Positions 1-8,835 of a stretch of DNA of 64,000 bases are shown here, in pieces. Under the pieces are notes generated by a model. It did not search any database and was not told the DNA's origin. It saw nothing but the letters and a program-made list of their open reading frames with translations. Every line of letters starts with the position of its first letter. Positions within the stretch are counted from its first letter, which is position 1. The stretch spans positions 62,001-126,000 of the forward strand of contig CALCBD010000062.1 in NCBI GenBank assembly GCA_937897985.1. The letters run 5' to 3'. Position numbers and translations under genes: made by a program. Origin of the DNA: an uncultured Paludibacter sp. GTDB taxonomy: Bacteria; Bacteroidota; Bacteroidia; Bacteroidales; Paludibacteraceae.

Positions 1-2
1 GT

Positions 3-452
3 TCGGGAGTAGTGGTTGCCGAACCTGCTGCCGGATTACTTGCTAACGAAGATTGTGAAACATTCTCGTCGGTTTATGTAAAAAAAATAGTTGATGAGCT
101 TCAGGACGAAACGTTCACAGTTATTCTCCACAACTGCGGAAACAGGGGACACTGTACCGAAGCAATGCTCTCGACAGGTGCTGATGCCTATCATTTTGGG
201 AATGCCATTGATATGGTCGAAACATTAAAAGTATGTCCTTCTGATAAACTGATCATGGGCAACGTGGATCCGGTAGGCATTATGAAAATGAAATCTCCTT
301 CCGAAATAAAAACTTTTGTAAGTGATTTGCTTTATAAAACAGCAGAATTTAATAATTTTGTAATCTCTACCGGTTGTGATTTACCACCTCATGTACCGGC
401 CGAAAATATAAAAGCATTTTTTGAAGCTTTAGAGGAGTTTAATGTCCGATAA
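3..452 (+). CDS. MtaA/CmuA-like corrinoid methyltransferase (UroD fold), C-terminal part
   Basis: The gene enters from outside the window. The frame is open from base 3, and the GTG at 12 is internal, not a start. The visible 149 residues match the C-terminal half of the uroporphyrinogen decarboxylase-fold methyltransferases (MtaA/MtbA/CmuA), which move methyl groups between a corrinoid protein and an acceptor. Family-typical features are the HNCGN segment, whose His and Cys correspond to the zinc site of these enzymes, followed by the ADAYHFGN and MGNVDP strands and a final STGCDLPPHVP motif near the end. The next two genes are corrinoid reactivation factors, which supports a cobamide-dependent methyl transfer role over haem synthesis. 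The physiological methyl donor cannot be told from this fragment. Confidence 0.8.
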   Translation, partial: SGVVVAEPAAGLLANEDCETFSSVYVKKIVDELQDETFTVILHNCGNRGHCTEAMLSTGADAYHFGNAIDMVETLKVCPSDKLIMGNVDPVGIMKMKSPSEIKTFVSDLLYKTAEFNNFVISTGCDLPPHVPAENIKAFFEALEEFNVR

Positions 453-472
453 ATCATACATGAATCATTATT

Positions 473-571
473 GAACGCAAATTACTTTTTTTGAACGCAA
501 CGAAGCCCGCTATGGTGCTATGTGGATATACACTTTTTGTATATTTGCGTTTATTTGCGTAATTTGCGTTC
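473..571. repeat. Intergenic palindromic repeat with 13-bp perfect arms
   Basis: Bases 473-485 (GAACGCAAATTAC) are the exact reverse complement of 559-571. Further GAACGCAA and TTTGCGT copies lie between the arms. The block fills most of the gap between the methyltransferase and the corrinoid activator genes. It resembles the GAACGCAA-type dispersed palindromes seen in Bacteroidetes genomes, and related words recur in this window near 8626-8703 and 22091-22126. It could fold in RNA, but there is no T-tract, so a terminator role is doubtful. Confidence 0.5.
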
Positions 572-619
572 GATATCTTCAGGCATACTGCTTCAATAGT
601 GAAGTTTCAGTTCTAAAAA

Positions 620-2104
620 ATGAAAAAACACCGTATCCTTCTTCAGCCCTTAGGAAAATCGTTGATCGTAAATGATCAAACACCACTTATCGATGTTTTG
701 CACGAATACGGCATTGAGTTTCCATGTGGCGGCAAAGGAACCTGCGGAAAATGCAAAGTGAAATTGCTCGAAGGAGAAATCGGACTCACTGCTGTTCACC
801 AACAGAAACTGACAGCGCTGTGCCTTTCGGACGAATGGCGTTTAGCCTGTCACAGTCGCTGTACATCCGACATAACTCTGGAAGTAGAACAATGTAATCA
901 CATCATTCTGGCCGACGAAAGCAGCTTTGATTTTGTTCCGCAGACAGGGTTTGGAGTGGCGGTGGATGTTGGCACCACCACTCTGGTTGCACAACTGATC
1001 GACCTTTCGTCCGGAAAAGTCATAGCAGTGGAAACCCGAATTAATCCACAGGGGAAATATGGTGCCGACTTAATTTCACGTATTCAGTCCTGTATCAACG
1101 GATATGCTTCCGAAATGACATATATGATACGTCAGGCCATCGGAAGCATGATTGAACAAATGCTCCGGCTTCACAAGGTGGAAATTAAGCGCATATCTTT
1201 GGTCGGGAATAGTGCTATGCAGCTTATTTTCAGTAATGCCGATGTGACACCTTTAGCTGCGTATCCCTTCGATTCCGCCAATTCAGGACAAAAAGAATTC
1301 TCAGTTAGCGAACTCAACTGGAAATTTAAAGTAAAAGAAAAAATTATTTTCTTTCCTTCAATCGGCAGTTTTGTGGGGAGCGACATCTTAGCCGGCATCG
1401 TTGCTACAAATCTTCACAACAAAGAAAATTACTGCGCCCTGATTGATCTCGGGACTAACGGTGAAATTGTAGTGGGCAATCAACACCGGATAGTTTGTGC
1501 TTCGACGGCTGCCGGACCTGCATTCGAAGGGACCAATATCTCGATTGGTATGCGAGCGGTAACAGGGGCAATTTCATCGGTTTATTTTCGCGACAATTTA
1601 CTAAAGTACAACACAATAGGGAATGTAAAACCCAAAGGAATCTGTGGAAGTGCATTGATTGATGCGATAGCCTGTTTCCGCGAGTCTGACCTGATTGGCG
1701 TGTTTGGCGAAATCAATTCAGGCGAAAATCAGATTGCTCTCACCACCGGTTTAGGATTAACACAAACTGATATCAATGAATTTCAACTGGCAAAAGCGGC
1801 CATCGCTGCCGGCTTCGAAATTCTTTGCAAATCTCTGTCGATTGAAGTAAAAGATATTCAGGAACTTTATATCGCCGGGGGGTTCGGAAATTACATCAAT
1901 ATCCGGCATCTGATTCAAACCGGAATGATTGATCTGCCCGAAGAAAGAATTCATAAAATGGGAAATACAGCATTAACGGGAGCAAAAATATTCCTGTTTG
2001 CCGACAATCAGATTTCGAATGAAATACTGTCAAAAACAACTCACATTAATCTGGAACGGGATGCAGAATTTCAAAACATTTATGTTGAAAAAATGCTTTT
2101 CTGA
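620..2104 (+). CDS. Reductive activator of corrinoid proteins (RACo-like, [2Fe-2S] + ASKHA/DUF4445)
   Basis: The 494-residue protein starts with a plant-type ferredoxin domain whose four cluster cysteines are visible as C36-x5-C42-x2-C45 and C77. A linker follows, then the large ASKHA-fold DUF4445 domain, with a phosphate-binding-like DVGTTTL segment at about residue 117 and a second DLGTNGE segment at about 277. Proteins of this architecture use ATP and an electron from the cluster to return inactive Co(II) corrinoid to Co(I) on the partner methyltransferase corrinoid protein. It lies between an MtaA-like methyltransferase and a MetH-activation-like gene, 19 bp before the latter, so the three probably form one operon. 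The corrinoid-carrying protein itself should lie upstream of the window. Confidence 0.85.
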   Translation: MKKHRILLQPLGKSLIVNDQTPLIDVLHEYGIEFPCGGKGTCGKCKVKLLEGEIGLTAVHQQKLTALCLSDEWRLACHSRCTSDITLEVEQCNHIILADESSFDFVPQTGFGVAVDVGTTTLVAQLIDLSSGKVIAVETRINPQGKYGADLISRIQSCINGYASEMTYMIRQAIGSMIEQMLRLHKVEIKRISLVGNSAMQLIFSNADVTPLAAYPFDSANSGQKEFSVSELNWKFKVKEKIIFFPSIGSFVGSDILAGIVATNLHNKENYCALIDLGTNGEIVVGNQHRIVCASTAAGPAFEGTNISIGMRAVTGAISSVYFRDNLLKYNTIGNVKPKGICGSALIDAIACFRESDLIGVFGEINSGENQIALTTGLGLTQTDINEFQLAKAAIAAGFEILCKSLSIEVKDIQELYIAGGFGNYINIRHLIQTGMIDLPEERIHKMGNTALTGAKIFLFADNQISNEILSKTTHINLERDAEFQNIYVEKMLF

Positions 2105-2123
2105 TGATTAAAATGCAGCCAAA

Positions 2124-2810
2124 ATGAAAACATATTCATTAACTTTATCCGATCTGGACATCAACAGGAATGAAATCTTTCTGAATCTCGGATATGGCAG
2201 TCATACTCCCGATCCACCATTTATCGAAATGGTGGATGAGATGTTACAGCATCTTTCCACATTTTGCTTTCCACAGGCAGCTTATGTCCTTTTTCAGGGT
2301 AACATTCGTGATAAAGATCACCTTGAAATCAATCATAAACTCATTAAAACCGGTTCGGTTATTAACCGGTATTTTGATAAATTGACCCACTTTGGAGTAT
2401 TTGTTGTGACTGCAGGCGCTCCCTTCGACAACTATCTGGAGCAACTCAGAGCTGAGGACGATTTGCTCTCCGAATTTCTGGCTTATTCCATAGGCACAGA
2501 AATAGCCGAAGCTGCAGTTCGGTTTGTGTCCGGTCAGATCAAACTTGAAGCCTTACAATCGGGATTCAGCATTACACAGTCCTACAGCCCGGGCCATTGC
2601 AGCTGGAATGTACGTGAACAGCAATCGCTTTTTTCTGTCCTTCCCGACCGACCCTGCGGTATTGTGCTGAACGAATCGGGCCTTATGTACCCGCTTAAAT
2701 CAATCAGCGGAATTATCGGAATGGGGCCAAATGCCGATTCTACTCCCCATGGATGTGAAATTTGCGGACTAACTACCTGTTTTAAAAGAAAAGTAAAAAC
2801 ACTGATTTAA
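2124..2810 (+). CDS. MetH activation-domain-like protein (corrinoid methyltransferase accessory)
   Basis: This 228-residue protein resembles stand-alone versions of the activation domain of B12-dependent methionine synthase. The diagnostic piece is SPGHCSWNVREQQSLFSVL at about residues 155-173, matching the SPGY...EQ..LF..L signature that binds SAM next to the cobalamin. The C-terminus has a small Cys cluster (HGCEICGLTTC), which suggests a metal site. It is translated 19 bp after the RACo-like gene and presumably assists cobalamin re-methylation or activation for the same methyltransferase system. Its stop codon overlaps the stop of the convergent AraC gene by three bases inside a TTAA. Confidence 0.75.
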   Translation: MKTYSLTLSDLDINRNEIFLNLGYGSHTPDPPFIEMVDEMLQHLSTFCFPQAAYVLFQGNIRDKDHLEINHKLIKTGSVINRYFDKLTHFGVFVVTAGAPFDNYLEQLRAEDDLLSEFLAYSIGTEIAEAAVRFVSGQIKLEALQSGFSITQSYSPGHCSWNVREQQSLFSVLPDRPCGIVLNESGLMYPLKSISGIIGMGPNADSTPHGCEICGLTTCFKRKVKTLI

Positions 2811-3688
2811 ATCTGAAAGTGCATTTTTTGATATGCTTCGGGTGTGGTAAGTGTATATTTTTTAAATAAAGTTGAAAAATAGCTGTAGTTTGAGATACCA
2901 ACCTTTTCGGCAATCTGAGAGATAGATAAATTGGTCGTTACCAAGAGCATTTGAGCCCGTTCGATACGTTTCCTGTTTACATATTCCATTGGACGTACTC
3001 CCATAATTTCGCTGAAAATCCTCGAAAAGTGGTCATTGCTCAAACAAACCTGACCCGACAAATCGCTCAGAGTTATTTTTTTATTCAGATTATGATCGAT
3101 ATAATGGTACACTTTGCCCAACCTTGCTTTTGATTGAAAACGGGCTGACTTTTCTGCCGGTTTTTCGACAATAAACCTCGATGTAAGCTGAAGCATTATA
3201 CCCTGTGTTTCAATGAGCTGTGACACATTCTGATTTTTCATTCGCTGTGAAAACGAGAGTACGGTGTTCTGATTATCATAGGTAGCCGGATCAGGATTAA
3301 CAATTCGTCTTCCGGGGTTGAGTTCGTTCAACCGGCTGAATAAACTGTAATCTTCAGGTCTTGCATCCACCAGATAATTAAACTGAAACAAATCATACAT
3401 ACCTGCATTTTCAATCATTTCGTCGAGAAAACAAAGATAGAAATGCCCCATGCTCCCGTTGCATTTGTAGGAGTGAAAAGTAAATTTTGGAATCAGAAAA
3501 AGTTTTCCGGGTGTCAGATGAAACTCACGGTTATTGTGGTAAACCCAACCTTCACCTTCAGTGATAAGATACAGGCGTGTAAACGGACTTATTACTTCTC
3601 TGAATTTCCACCAGCTGCCAACAACTTCAAAACTATTGAAAAGCAAAATCTGTCTTATTATGACCGAAGGACTAAGAATCGAACTCAT
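2807..3688 (-). CDS. AraC-family transcriptional regulator
   Basis: The 293-residue protein has an N-terminal cupin-like sensor region (about residues 20-100, with FHLTPGKLFLIPKFTFHSY typical of the AraC arm/cupin) and two C-terminal helix-turn-helix motifs (about 190-290). The second HTH carries the ISQIAEKVGISNYSYFSTLFKKY signature split over its helices, and the family ending TPEAYQK. The gene converges on the corrinoid operon and shares the TTAA at its stop. The location suggests it may control that operon, but no operator was identified. The inducer is unknown; small sugars are usual for cupin-type AraC proteins. Confidence 0.85.
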   Translation of the reverse strand: MSSILSPSVIIRQILLFNSFEVVGSWWKFREVISPFTRLYLITEGEGWVYHNNREFHLTPGKLFLIPKFTFHSYKCNGSMGHFYLCFLDEMIENAGMYDLFQFNYLVDARPEDYSLFSRLNELNPGRRIVNPDPATYDNQNTVLSFSQRMKNQNVSQLIETQGIMLQLTSRFIVEKPAEKSARFQSKARLGKVYHYIDHNLNKKITLSDLSGQVCLSNDHFSRIFSEIMGVRPMEYVNRKRIERAQMLLVTTNLSISQIAEKVGISNYSYFSTLFKKYTLTTPEAYQKMHFQI

Positions 3689-3745
3689 TTTAATTTTCAG
3701 CTTAAAAATACACGAAAAACAAAAGTTAAGGGCTTCCCGGATTGA

Positions 3746-6700
3746 TTACACATAGTTCTTTCTGTATTCCGAAGGCAGAATTCCATACTCGTCTTTAAAA
3801 TATTTTGAAAAATATTTCGGACTATTGTATCCAACCTCATAAGCCACCTGCGAAATTGACAAATCGCTTTTTTCGAGCAGTTGTGCAGCTTTCCGCAGTC
3901 GAATAAACCGTACATATTCACTCGTTGTTTTTCCGGTGAGAGCCGACATTTTTTTATTCAGATACACACTGCTCATACCGACAAGTTTACTGAGCTCTTC
4001 GACACCGAATTCCGTATCAGCCATTTTCTCATTTGTATATTTAATTACTTTCTCGAGTAATTTTTCATCAAGCGAAGGAAGATGAATTTCCGAAATGGCA
4101 ACTCCCGCCTGTTCGTTGAGCAGTGTTCGTTGTTCTGCCTTTTTGTTCAGCAGATTACGTATGCGTGCCTGCAAAACTCCCACATTGAATGGCTTGGTAA
4201 TATATTCATCGGCACCTGCCTCAAAACCGGTGATTTTATCTTCATCCAATGTATTAGCGGTAAGCAAAATGACCGGAATATGCGATGTGGTTACATCTGT
4301 TTTGAGCTTTTCGCACAATTCAAATCCATCCATTTCGGGCATCATCACATCGGAGACAATAATATCCGGTGAAAAACGGTGTGCTTTTTCGTAAGCAATC
4401 AGTCCGTTATTTGCATCAACCACATTATATTGTCCGCGCAGATTCTCAACCAGATAGAACCTGAAATCATCATTGTCATCAACTATAAGTACTGTTTGCT
4501 GTTTTTTTGTTACAGCCTCGATGGTGTTTGGCTTTGATTTGTCAATAACAGTCACAAATTCTTCAGCCGGAAGGTCTGCTTTATGTACAGGCGTTGAATC
4601 TTCACTCATCGGTAATTCGATGGTAAAAGTAGTTCCCTTGTCGAGTTCACTTTCGACAGTGATATTCCCATTGTGTAAACGTACAAATTCATAAGTGATT
4701 GACAAGCCAATACCCGTACCCAAATCGGCTATATTACCCTGATTTTCTACCTGATAAAATGGTTTAAAAATATTGTCAATTTTATTTTTATCAATTCCGA
4801 TACCTGTATCCGAAATTTTCAGGGAAATTGGTAATGCCCTGTTTTCATCATAGTTAAGTGCTACTTCGACCGAACCTCTGTTGCCGGTAAATTTAAAAGC
4901 ATTCGAAAGCAGATTGAAGATAATTCTTTCTAACTTATTCGGGTCGAAACTGGTGTACAATTCCTCCACATTACTTCTGACGGTTAATTTCACATTTTTA
5001 TTCTGCGAAATATCCATGAATGGTAGTGTCACATCTTTTACAAAGGACACAATATCGCCGGATACCGGATGATAAGTAATCTCACCAACTTCCAGCTTAC
5101 GGAAATCAAGCAACTGATTGACAATAAAAAGCAGGCGTTTGGCATTGCGGAGTACCATTGTGAGATTATTCCTGATTCCTTGTTCCGGATTTTTTGCCAG
5201 CATATTCTCAATCGGAAGTATGATGAGCGAGACAGGTGTACGGAGTTCGTGACTCAGATTTGTAAAGAACTTCACCTTCATGGCACTGATTTCTTCAACA
5301 TGCTTTCGTTCCTGCAACTCCTGATTAAGCCGGAGATTGAATGTAGCTCTGTCAACCAGATATCTGTAAATAAACACACTAATGGCAAACAAAATTAAAA
5401 AATATAGCACGAATGCAGTCCAGCTTAACCAAAACGGAGGCAAAATTTCGATTTTTAATGAAGCAACTTTATTGTTGTTTTCGTTTGCATAATCTTTTAC
5501 ACGTACATCAAAAGTGTAAGTGCCGCGGCTAAGATTATTGAAAGTGGCAATCGGGTTTGAGGCGTCAATAGTAATCCACGAGTCATTGAGTCCGTTTAAT
5601 CTGTATTCGTATCTGTACTTTTCAGGATGCAGGAAACCTAATGCTGCAAAGCCTATTGATACAGTGTTTTCATTGTACTTTAACACAATTTTGGTGGTAG
5701 CCGAAAGTGAGTTTTTCAGCACAACTCTTTTGTTCAGACTGTCACCTATCCCGACCAGTTTATTATTGACAAACAAATTTGTCAACACAATATTTGAGAT
5801 GTATTGCCGGTTATTGAGTTGGGTGGGGTCTATCAGGTTAAACCCGTTTACGCCTCCGAAAAGCAATTTGTTGTTGCGGGTTATAAAAGCCGATTTTCCG
5901 TTGAATTTATTATCCTGTAAACCATCTTCCTTTGTAAAATGGGCTACTGTGGTTTTTAAATGGTCCAAATCAGAATAATCCAGCACTTTGAACATGTATA
6001 ATCCTGAAGCTGTACTGATCCATATTTGATTTTCGGCATCCACCACCACCATGTACACATACTTATTATTCAAACCTTCTTCCGATGAGAAGAAATGATA
6101 TTTATAACTCTTTTTGTCAAGAATGGCTAAACCTCCTGAAGTAGCTATCCAGTAATAGCCTTTTTTATCCTGTGCAATTGAGTTGATGTAATTTTTTTCC
6201 GACGAACGGTCATTTCCTTTATTAAATTCAAAAAATTTGTCGGTTGTTCCGTTTGGCTTAATGATATATATGCCCCACGAGGTTCCAAACCACAGATTGT
6301 TTTGTTTATCCCTGAAAGCCGACTCTACACAGGCATTCTGATTGTTTTTGTTTTCGAAGGGAATCAGCTTCATTTCTCTTTCATCCAACCTGAACAAGCC
6401 CATATTCATTGTTCCTATCCAGATATTACCTGAAGCATCTTCAACCAAACTCCAGATATTATCGTCGGGTAACTGAATCTGGCCGGGTGCATTAGTGGTC
6501 GTCGTATAATGTTCAAACCGACCTCCCTTATAACAATAGAGTCCGTCCATGTAGGTTCCTATCCATAAGCGACCTTTCGAATCAGTCAGAAGAGAAACGA
6601 TGGTATTGTCTTTTCCTGAAGCAGAACTGTATTGAACCTGAGTAAATTTTGAAGCTGCGGTATTGTATTTATAAAGTCCTTTGCCGTTGGTTCCTATCAG

Positions 6701-7819
6701 CAAATCGCCATCCGGCATTTCCACAAAGCAGTTGATATCATTGCTGCTGGCACTACCCGGAATTCTCGTGGTTGAGAATCTGCGGTTAAGAGGATGATAA
6801 TAATCAACTCCCTGTTTAAACGTTCCAACCCATACGATTCCTTCCACGTCCGAATACAGAGTCGTTACCGCATTTTCGGAAAGTGAATGCTCGGTTTTTT
6901 CATTTTCCGTTATTATATTTGTTTTCAACGTCAAAGGGTCTATCTGGGTAATTCCTCCATGGTCGGTGCCCACCCATATTTTATTGGCGTTATCTTCAAT
7001 AACTGAGCGTATAGGGTATACATTGAATGGTTGATTGGGAATAATTTCGTTGAGATTCAGGCACTTTCCCTTTTTTGTATCGAAAAGATAAAGTTTGGAT
7101 GAATTCAGTGTAATCCATAAATTATCGCGTTTGTCGGCAAAAAGATCACATCTGGTATGTACGGTGCTTTTGAGATTCAGATTCAAAGGATTAGCGGCAC
7201 CTGAGTTTGTATTTACCAGAAAAAGCTGGTAATTGCCATCCATCAGCCACAGATGGTCTTTTGAATCAAAACAGCCTGAAATAAATGAAGTATTTTGATT
7301 TGGTTTTTTTACCTTAATATTTTTCTTAGTCAGATGATTGTAAATAAATACATCGTTGTTTTTTACAAAATGCGCAGTGAGATTTTTTCCACATACAACA
7401 TTCTTAACTAAGTCTGACTGTATATTCCGTTCGTGAAGCAGGGTCGAAACATCGTTTTTGAAATTGTCCCTGTTGTAATCAAACAAACAATAACCAACCT
7501 TTGTCAATATCCATAAAACCCCGTCTGCATCCTGTTTGATTGAAAATACATAATTGTTATTCAACGAGTTTGCATTTGACACCTCCTGTTTGAAGATCTT
7601 CATATTATAGCCGTCAAACCTGTTTAACCCGGTATTAGTGCCAATCCACAGGTAACCACGGTTATCGCGGAAAACAGCATTGACAGAATTGCTGGAGAGG
7701 CCCTGATCAGAATTTATATTTTTGAAGTAATTTTCTGCCTCTGCATTCAGGGAAATTAACATTAACAGGAATATAAATATCCGCATACAGGTGCTAAAAT
7801 GAATTGCTTGTTCTTTCAT
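3746..7819 (-). CDS. Hybrid two-component system sensor/regulator (HTCS)
   Basis: A single 1357-residue chain carries a full signalling path. In order: a signal peptide (about 1-28), roughly fourteen propeller repeats with LWIGT-type motifs (about 40-690), a Y_Y_Y domain (about 715-785), one membrane span near 795-815, a HisKA domain with the SHELRTP box (His near 855), an HATPase domain (GTGIGLSI near 1040), a receiver (DDNDDF near 1115, phospho-acceptor Asp in SDVMMPEMDG near 1158) and an AraC-type HTH at 1275-1356. HTCS proteins usually sense a glycan fragment in the periplasm and switch on a nearby polysaccharide utilisation locus. No SusC/SusD pair is next to it here. The nearest metabolic genes are galM-galK, about 1 kb away, so its target is uncertain. 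Confidence 0.95.
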   Translation of the reverse strand: MKEQAIHFSTCMRIFIFLLMLISLNAEAENYFKNINSDQGLSSNSVNAVFRDNRGYLWIGTNTGLNRFDGYNMKIFKQEVSNANSLNNNYVFSIKQDADGVLWILTKVGYCLFDYNRDNFKNDVSTLLHERNIQSDLVKNVVCGKNLTAHFVKNNDVFIYNHLTKKNIKVKKPNQNTSFISGCFDSKDHLWLMDGNYQLFLVNTNSGAANPLNLNLKSTVHTRCDLFADKRDNLWITLNSSKLYLFDTKKGKCLNLNEIIPNQPFNVYPIRSVIEDNANKIWVGTDHGGITQIDPLTLKTNIITENEKTEHSLSENAVTTLYSDVEGIVWVGTFKQGVDYYHPLNRRFSTTRIPGSASSNDINCFVEMPDGDLLIGTNGKGLYKYNTAASKFTQVQYSSASGKDNTIVSLLTDSKGRLWIGTYMDGLYCYKGGRFEHYTTTTNAPGQIQLPDDNIWSLVEDASGNIWIGTMNMGLFRLDEREMKLIPFENKNNQNACVESAFRDKQNNLWFGTSWGIYIIKPNGTTDKFFEFNKGNDRSSEKNYINSIAQDKKGYYWIATSGGLAILDKKSYKYHFFSSEEGLNNKYVYMVVVDAENQIWISTASGLYMFKVLDYSDLDHLKTTVAHFTKEDGLQDNKFNGKSAFITRNNKLLFGGVNGFNLIDPTQLNNRQYISNIVLTNLFVNNKLVGIGDSLNKRVVLKNSLSATTKIVLKYNENTVSIGFAALGFLHPEKYRYEYRLNGLNDSWITIDASNPIATFNNLSRGTYTFDVRVKDYANENNNKVASLKIEILPPFWLSWTAFVLYFLILFAISVFIYRYLVDRATFNLRLNQELQERKHVEEISAMKVKFFTNLSHELRTPVSLIILPIENMLAKNPEQGIRNNLTMVLRNAKRLLFIVNQLLDFRKLEVGEITYHPVSGDIVSFVKDVTLPFMDISQNKNVKLTVRSNVEELYTSFDPNKLERIIFNLLSNAFKFTGNRGSVEVALNYDENRALPISLKISDTGIGIDKNKIDNIFKPFYQVENQGNIADLGTGIGLSITYEFVRLHNGNITVESELDKGTTFTIELPMSEDSTPVHKADLPAEEFVTVIDKSKPNTIEAVTKKQQTVLIVDDNDDFRFYLVENLRGQYNVVDANNGLIAYEKAHRFSPDIIVSDVMMPEMDGFELCEKLKTDVTTSHIPVILLTANTLDEDKITGFEAGADEYITKPFNVGVLQARIRNLLNKKAEQRTLLNEQAGVAISEIHLPSLDEKLLEKVIKYTNEKMADTEFGVEELSKLVGMSSVYLNKKMSALTGKTTSEYVRFIRLRKAAQLLEKSDLSISQVAYEVGYNSPKYFSKYFKDEYGILPSEYRKNYV

Positions 7820-8835
7820 AGAATTATTTTTTTGAGAATTTCGATTAACAAAAAACCACAGTGCTATAATTCAGTAAATTACAATTAAATTGGGTTAACA
7901 AGCAGGTATCTGAATGTAACTGAATACCTGAAAAAAATCGATACACAAAGATATAAATAAAAACTAAAAACTGAATTTGTTTTTTCCCTTTTAACGTGAG
8001 TTAGCTGTAATATTATTTTGAATTTCACTTTTTTACAGCACGGCATGAACTAAGTGCAAATTATAGTGCGACGAAAGTTTGAAAATGTTTAAAGATGAAG
8101 CGAGGATTTTCGGCTGACGACCGGTTTTCTGTCGGTTTTGTCATTTTTCCGATAAAAAAGTGAAAATCGGGTTACCGTAGCTGAAGTTAAGCATCAGCAA
8201 ATTTCAGTTCATGGGCGATTTTTCTTTAATAATCCTAAAATGAAGGAGAATATTTTTTTTAGTACATTACAAAAATTCATATACTAATGAAATTCAGTAA
8301 AACAGAACGCAGCTTTATACTTATCAGGCGGATTTAAAAATGGCTTTCAATACCTGTTAACCGAAATGATTACAGGATGTTGACAAAACCCTATCCCGTT
8401 GGCAGGATTTAAATCCGTATCAAATCAGTTTTAATAATATTATCAGCGTCAATCAGCTGAATCATTGTCAATCAGCATTCTTTTTTTTGTCATGTACTGA
8501 ATAACTCTTTATTGATTTCTGTGGAAGTTTGCTGTTCTATTAAACGAAAGAGGCTGTCTCAAAAGACGCTGTACAATTTCATAAAGTTATAAATTGTAAG
8601 TTGAGTATTGAATAATTCATATTTTGAACGCTAAGTCGCTACGGCACAAAGCCGCAAAAGTTTTTTCTTCGTATCGTTGCGACTTCGTGTCGTTGCATTC
8701 AAAAATACCTCTTACAGTTTGTAAGTAGGTTGTGAAAAAAATCAATTGATGAGACAGCCTCTTTCGTTTATTTTTAAATTTGTTGATCAGATTTCAGCAA
8801 TCCGGTAAAAAGTAATTTTTTGTGTTATGTGAAAT
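7820..8835. other. 1-kb intergenic region
   Basis: No convincing gene was found on either strand. It should contain the promoter of the hybrid sensor gene (reading left). The segment is AT-rich with several short local palindromes, for example one around 8100-8170 with CCGATAAAAAAG and CGGTTTT words. The right-hand quarter is occupied by the MITE-like element listed separately. Confidence 0.6.
8541..8770. mobile_element. MITE-like element with perfect 20-bp terminal inverted repeats
   Basis: Bases 8541-8560 are the exact reverse complement of 8751-8770, and the shared core is GAGGCTGTCTC, a word typical of transposon ends in Bacteroidetes and Firmicutes. The 190-bp interior has no ORF. It contains an imperfect inner palindrome: TTTGAACGC..GTCGC at 8622-8639 against GCGACTTCGTGTC..TTCAAA at 8678-8703. 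Termini plus non-coding interior fit a non-autonomous miniature element moved by a transposase encoded elsewhere. No target duplication can be distinguished with confidence, because the flanking TTTATT/TATTAA words are AT-only. Confidence 0.6.

Noticed and set aside
3746..7819. Interpretation of the hybrid sensor as part of a polysaccharide utilisation locus
   Set aside because: No SusC/SusD pair or glycosidase is adjacent; galK-galM are about 1 kb away and not typical members of such a locus.
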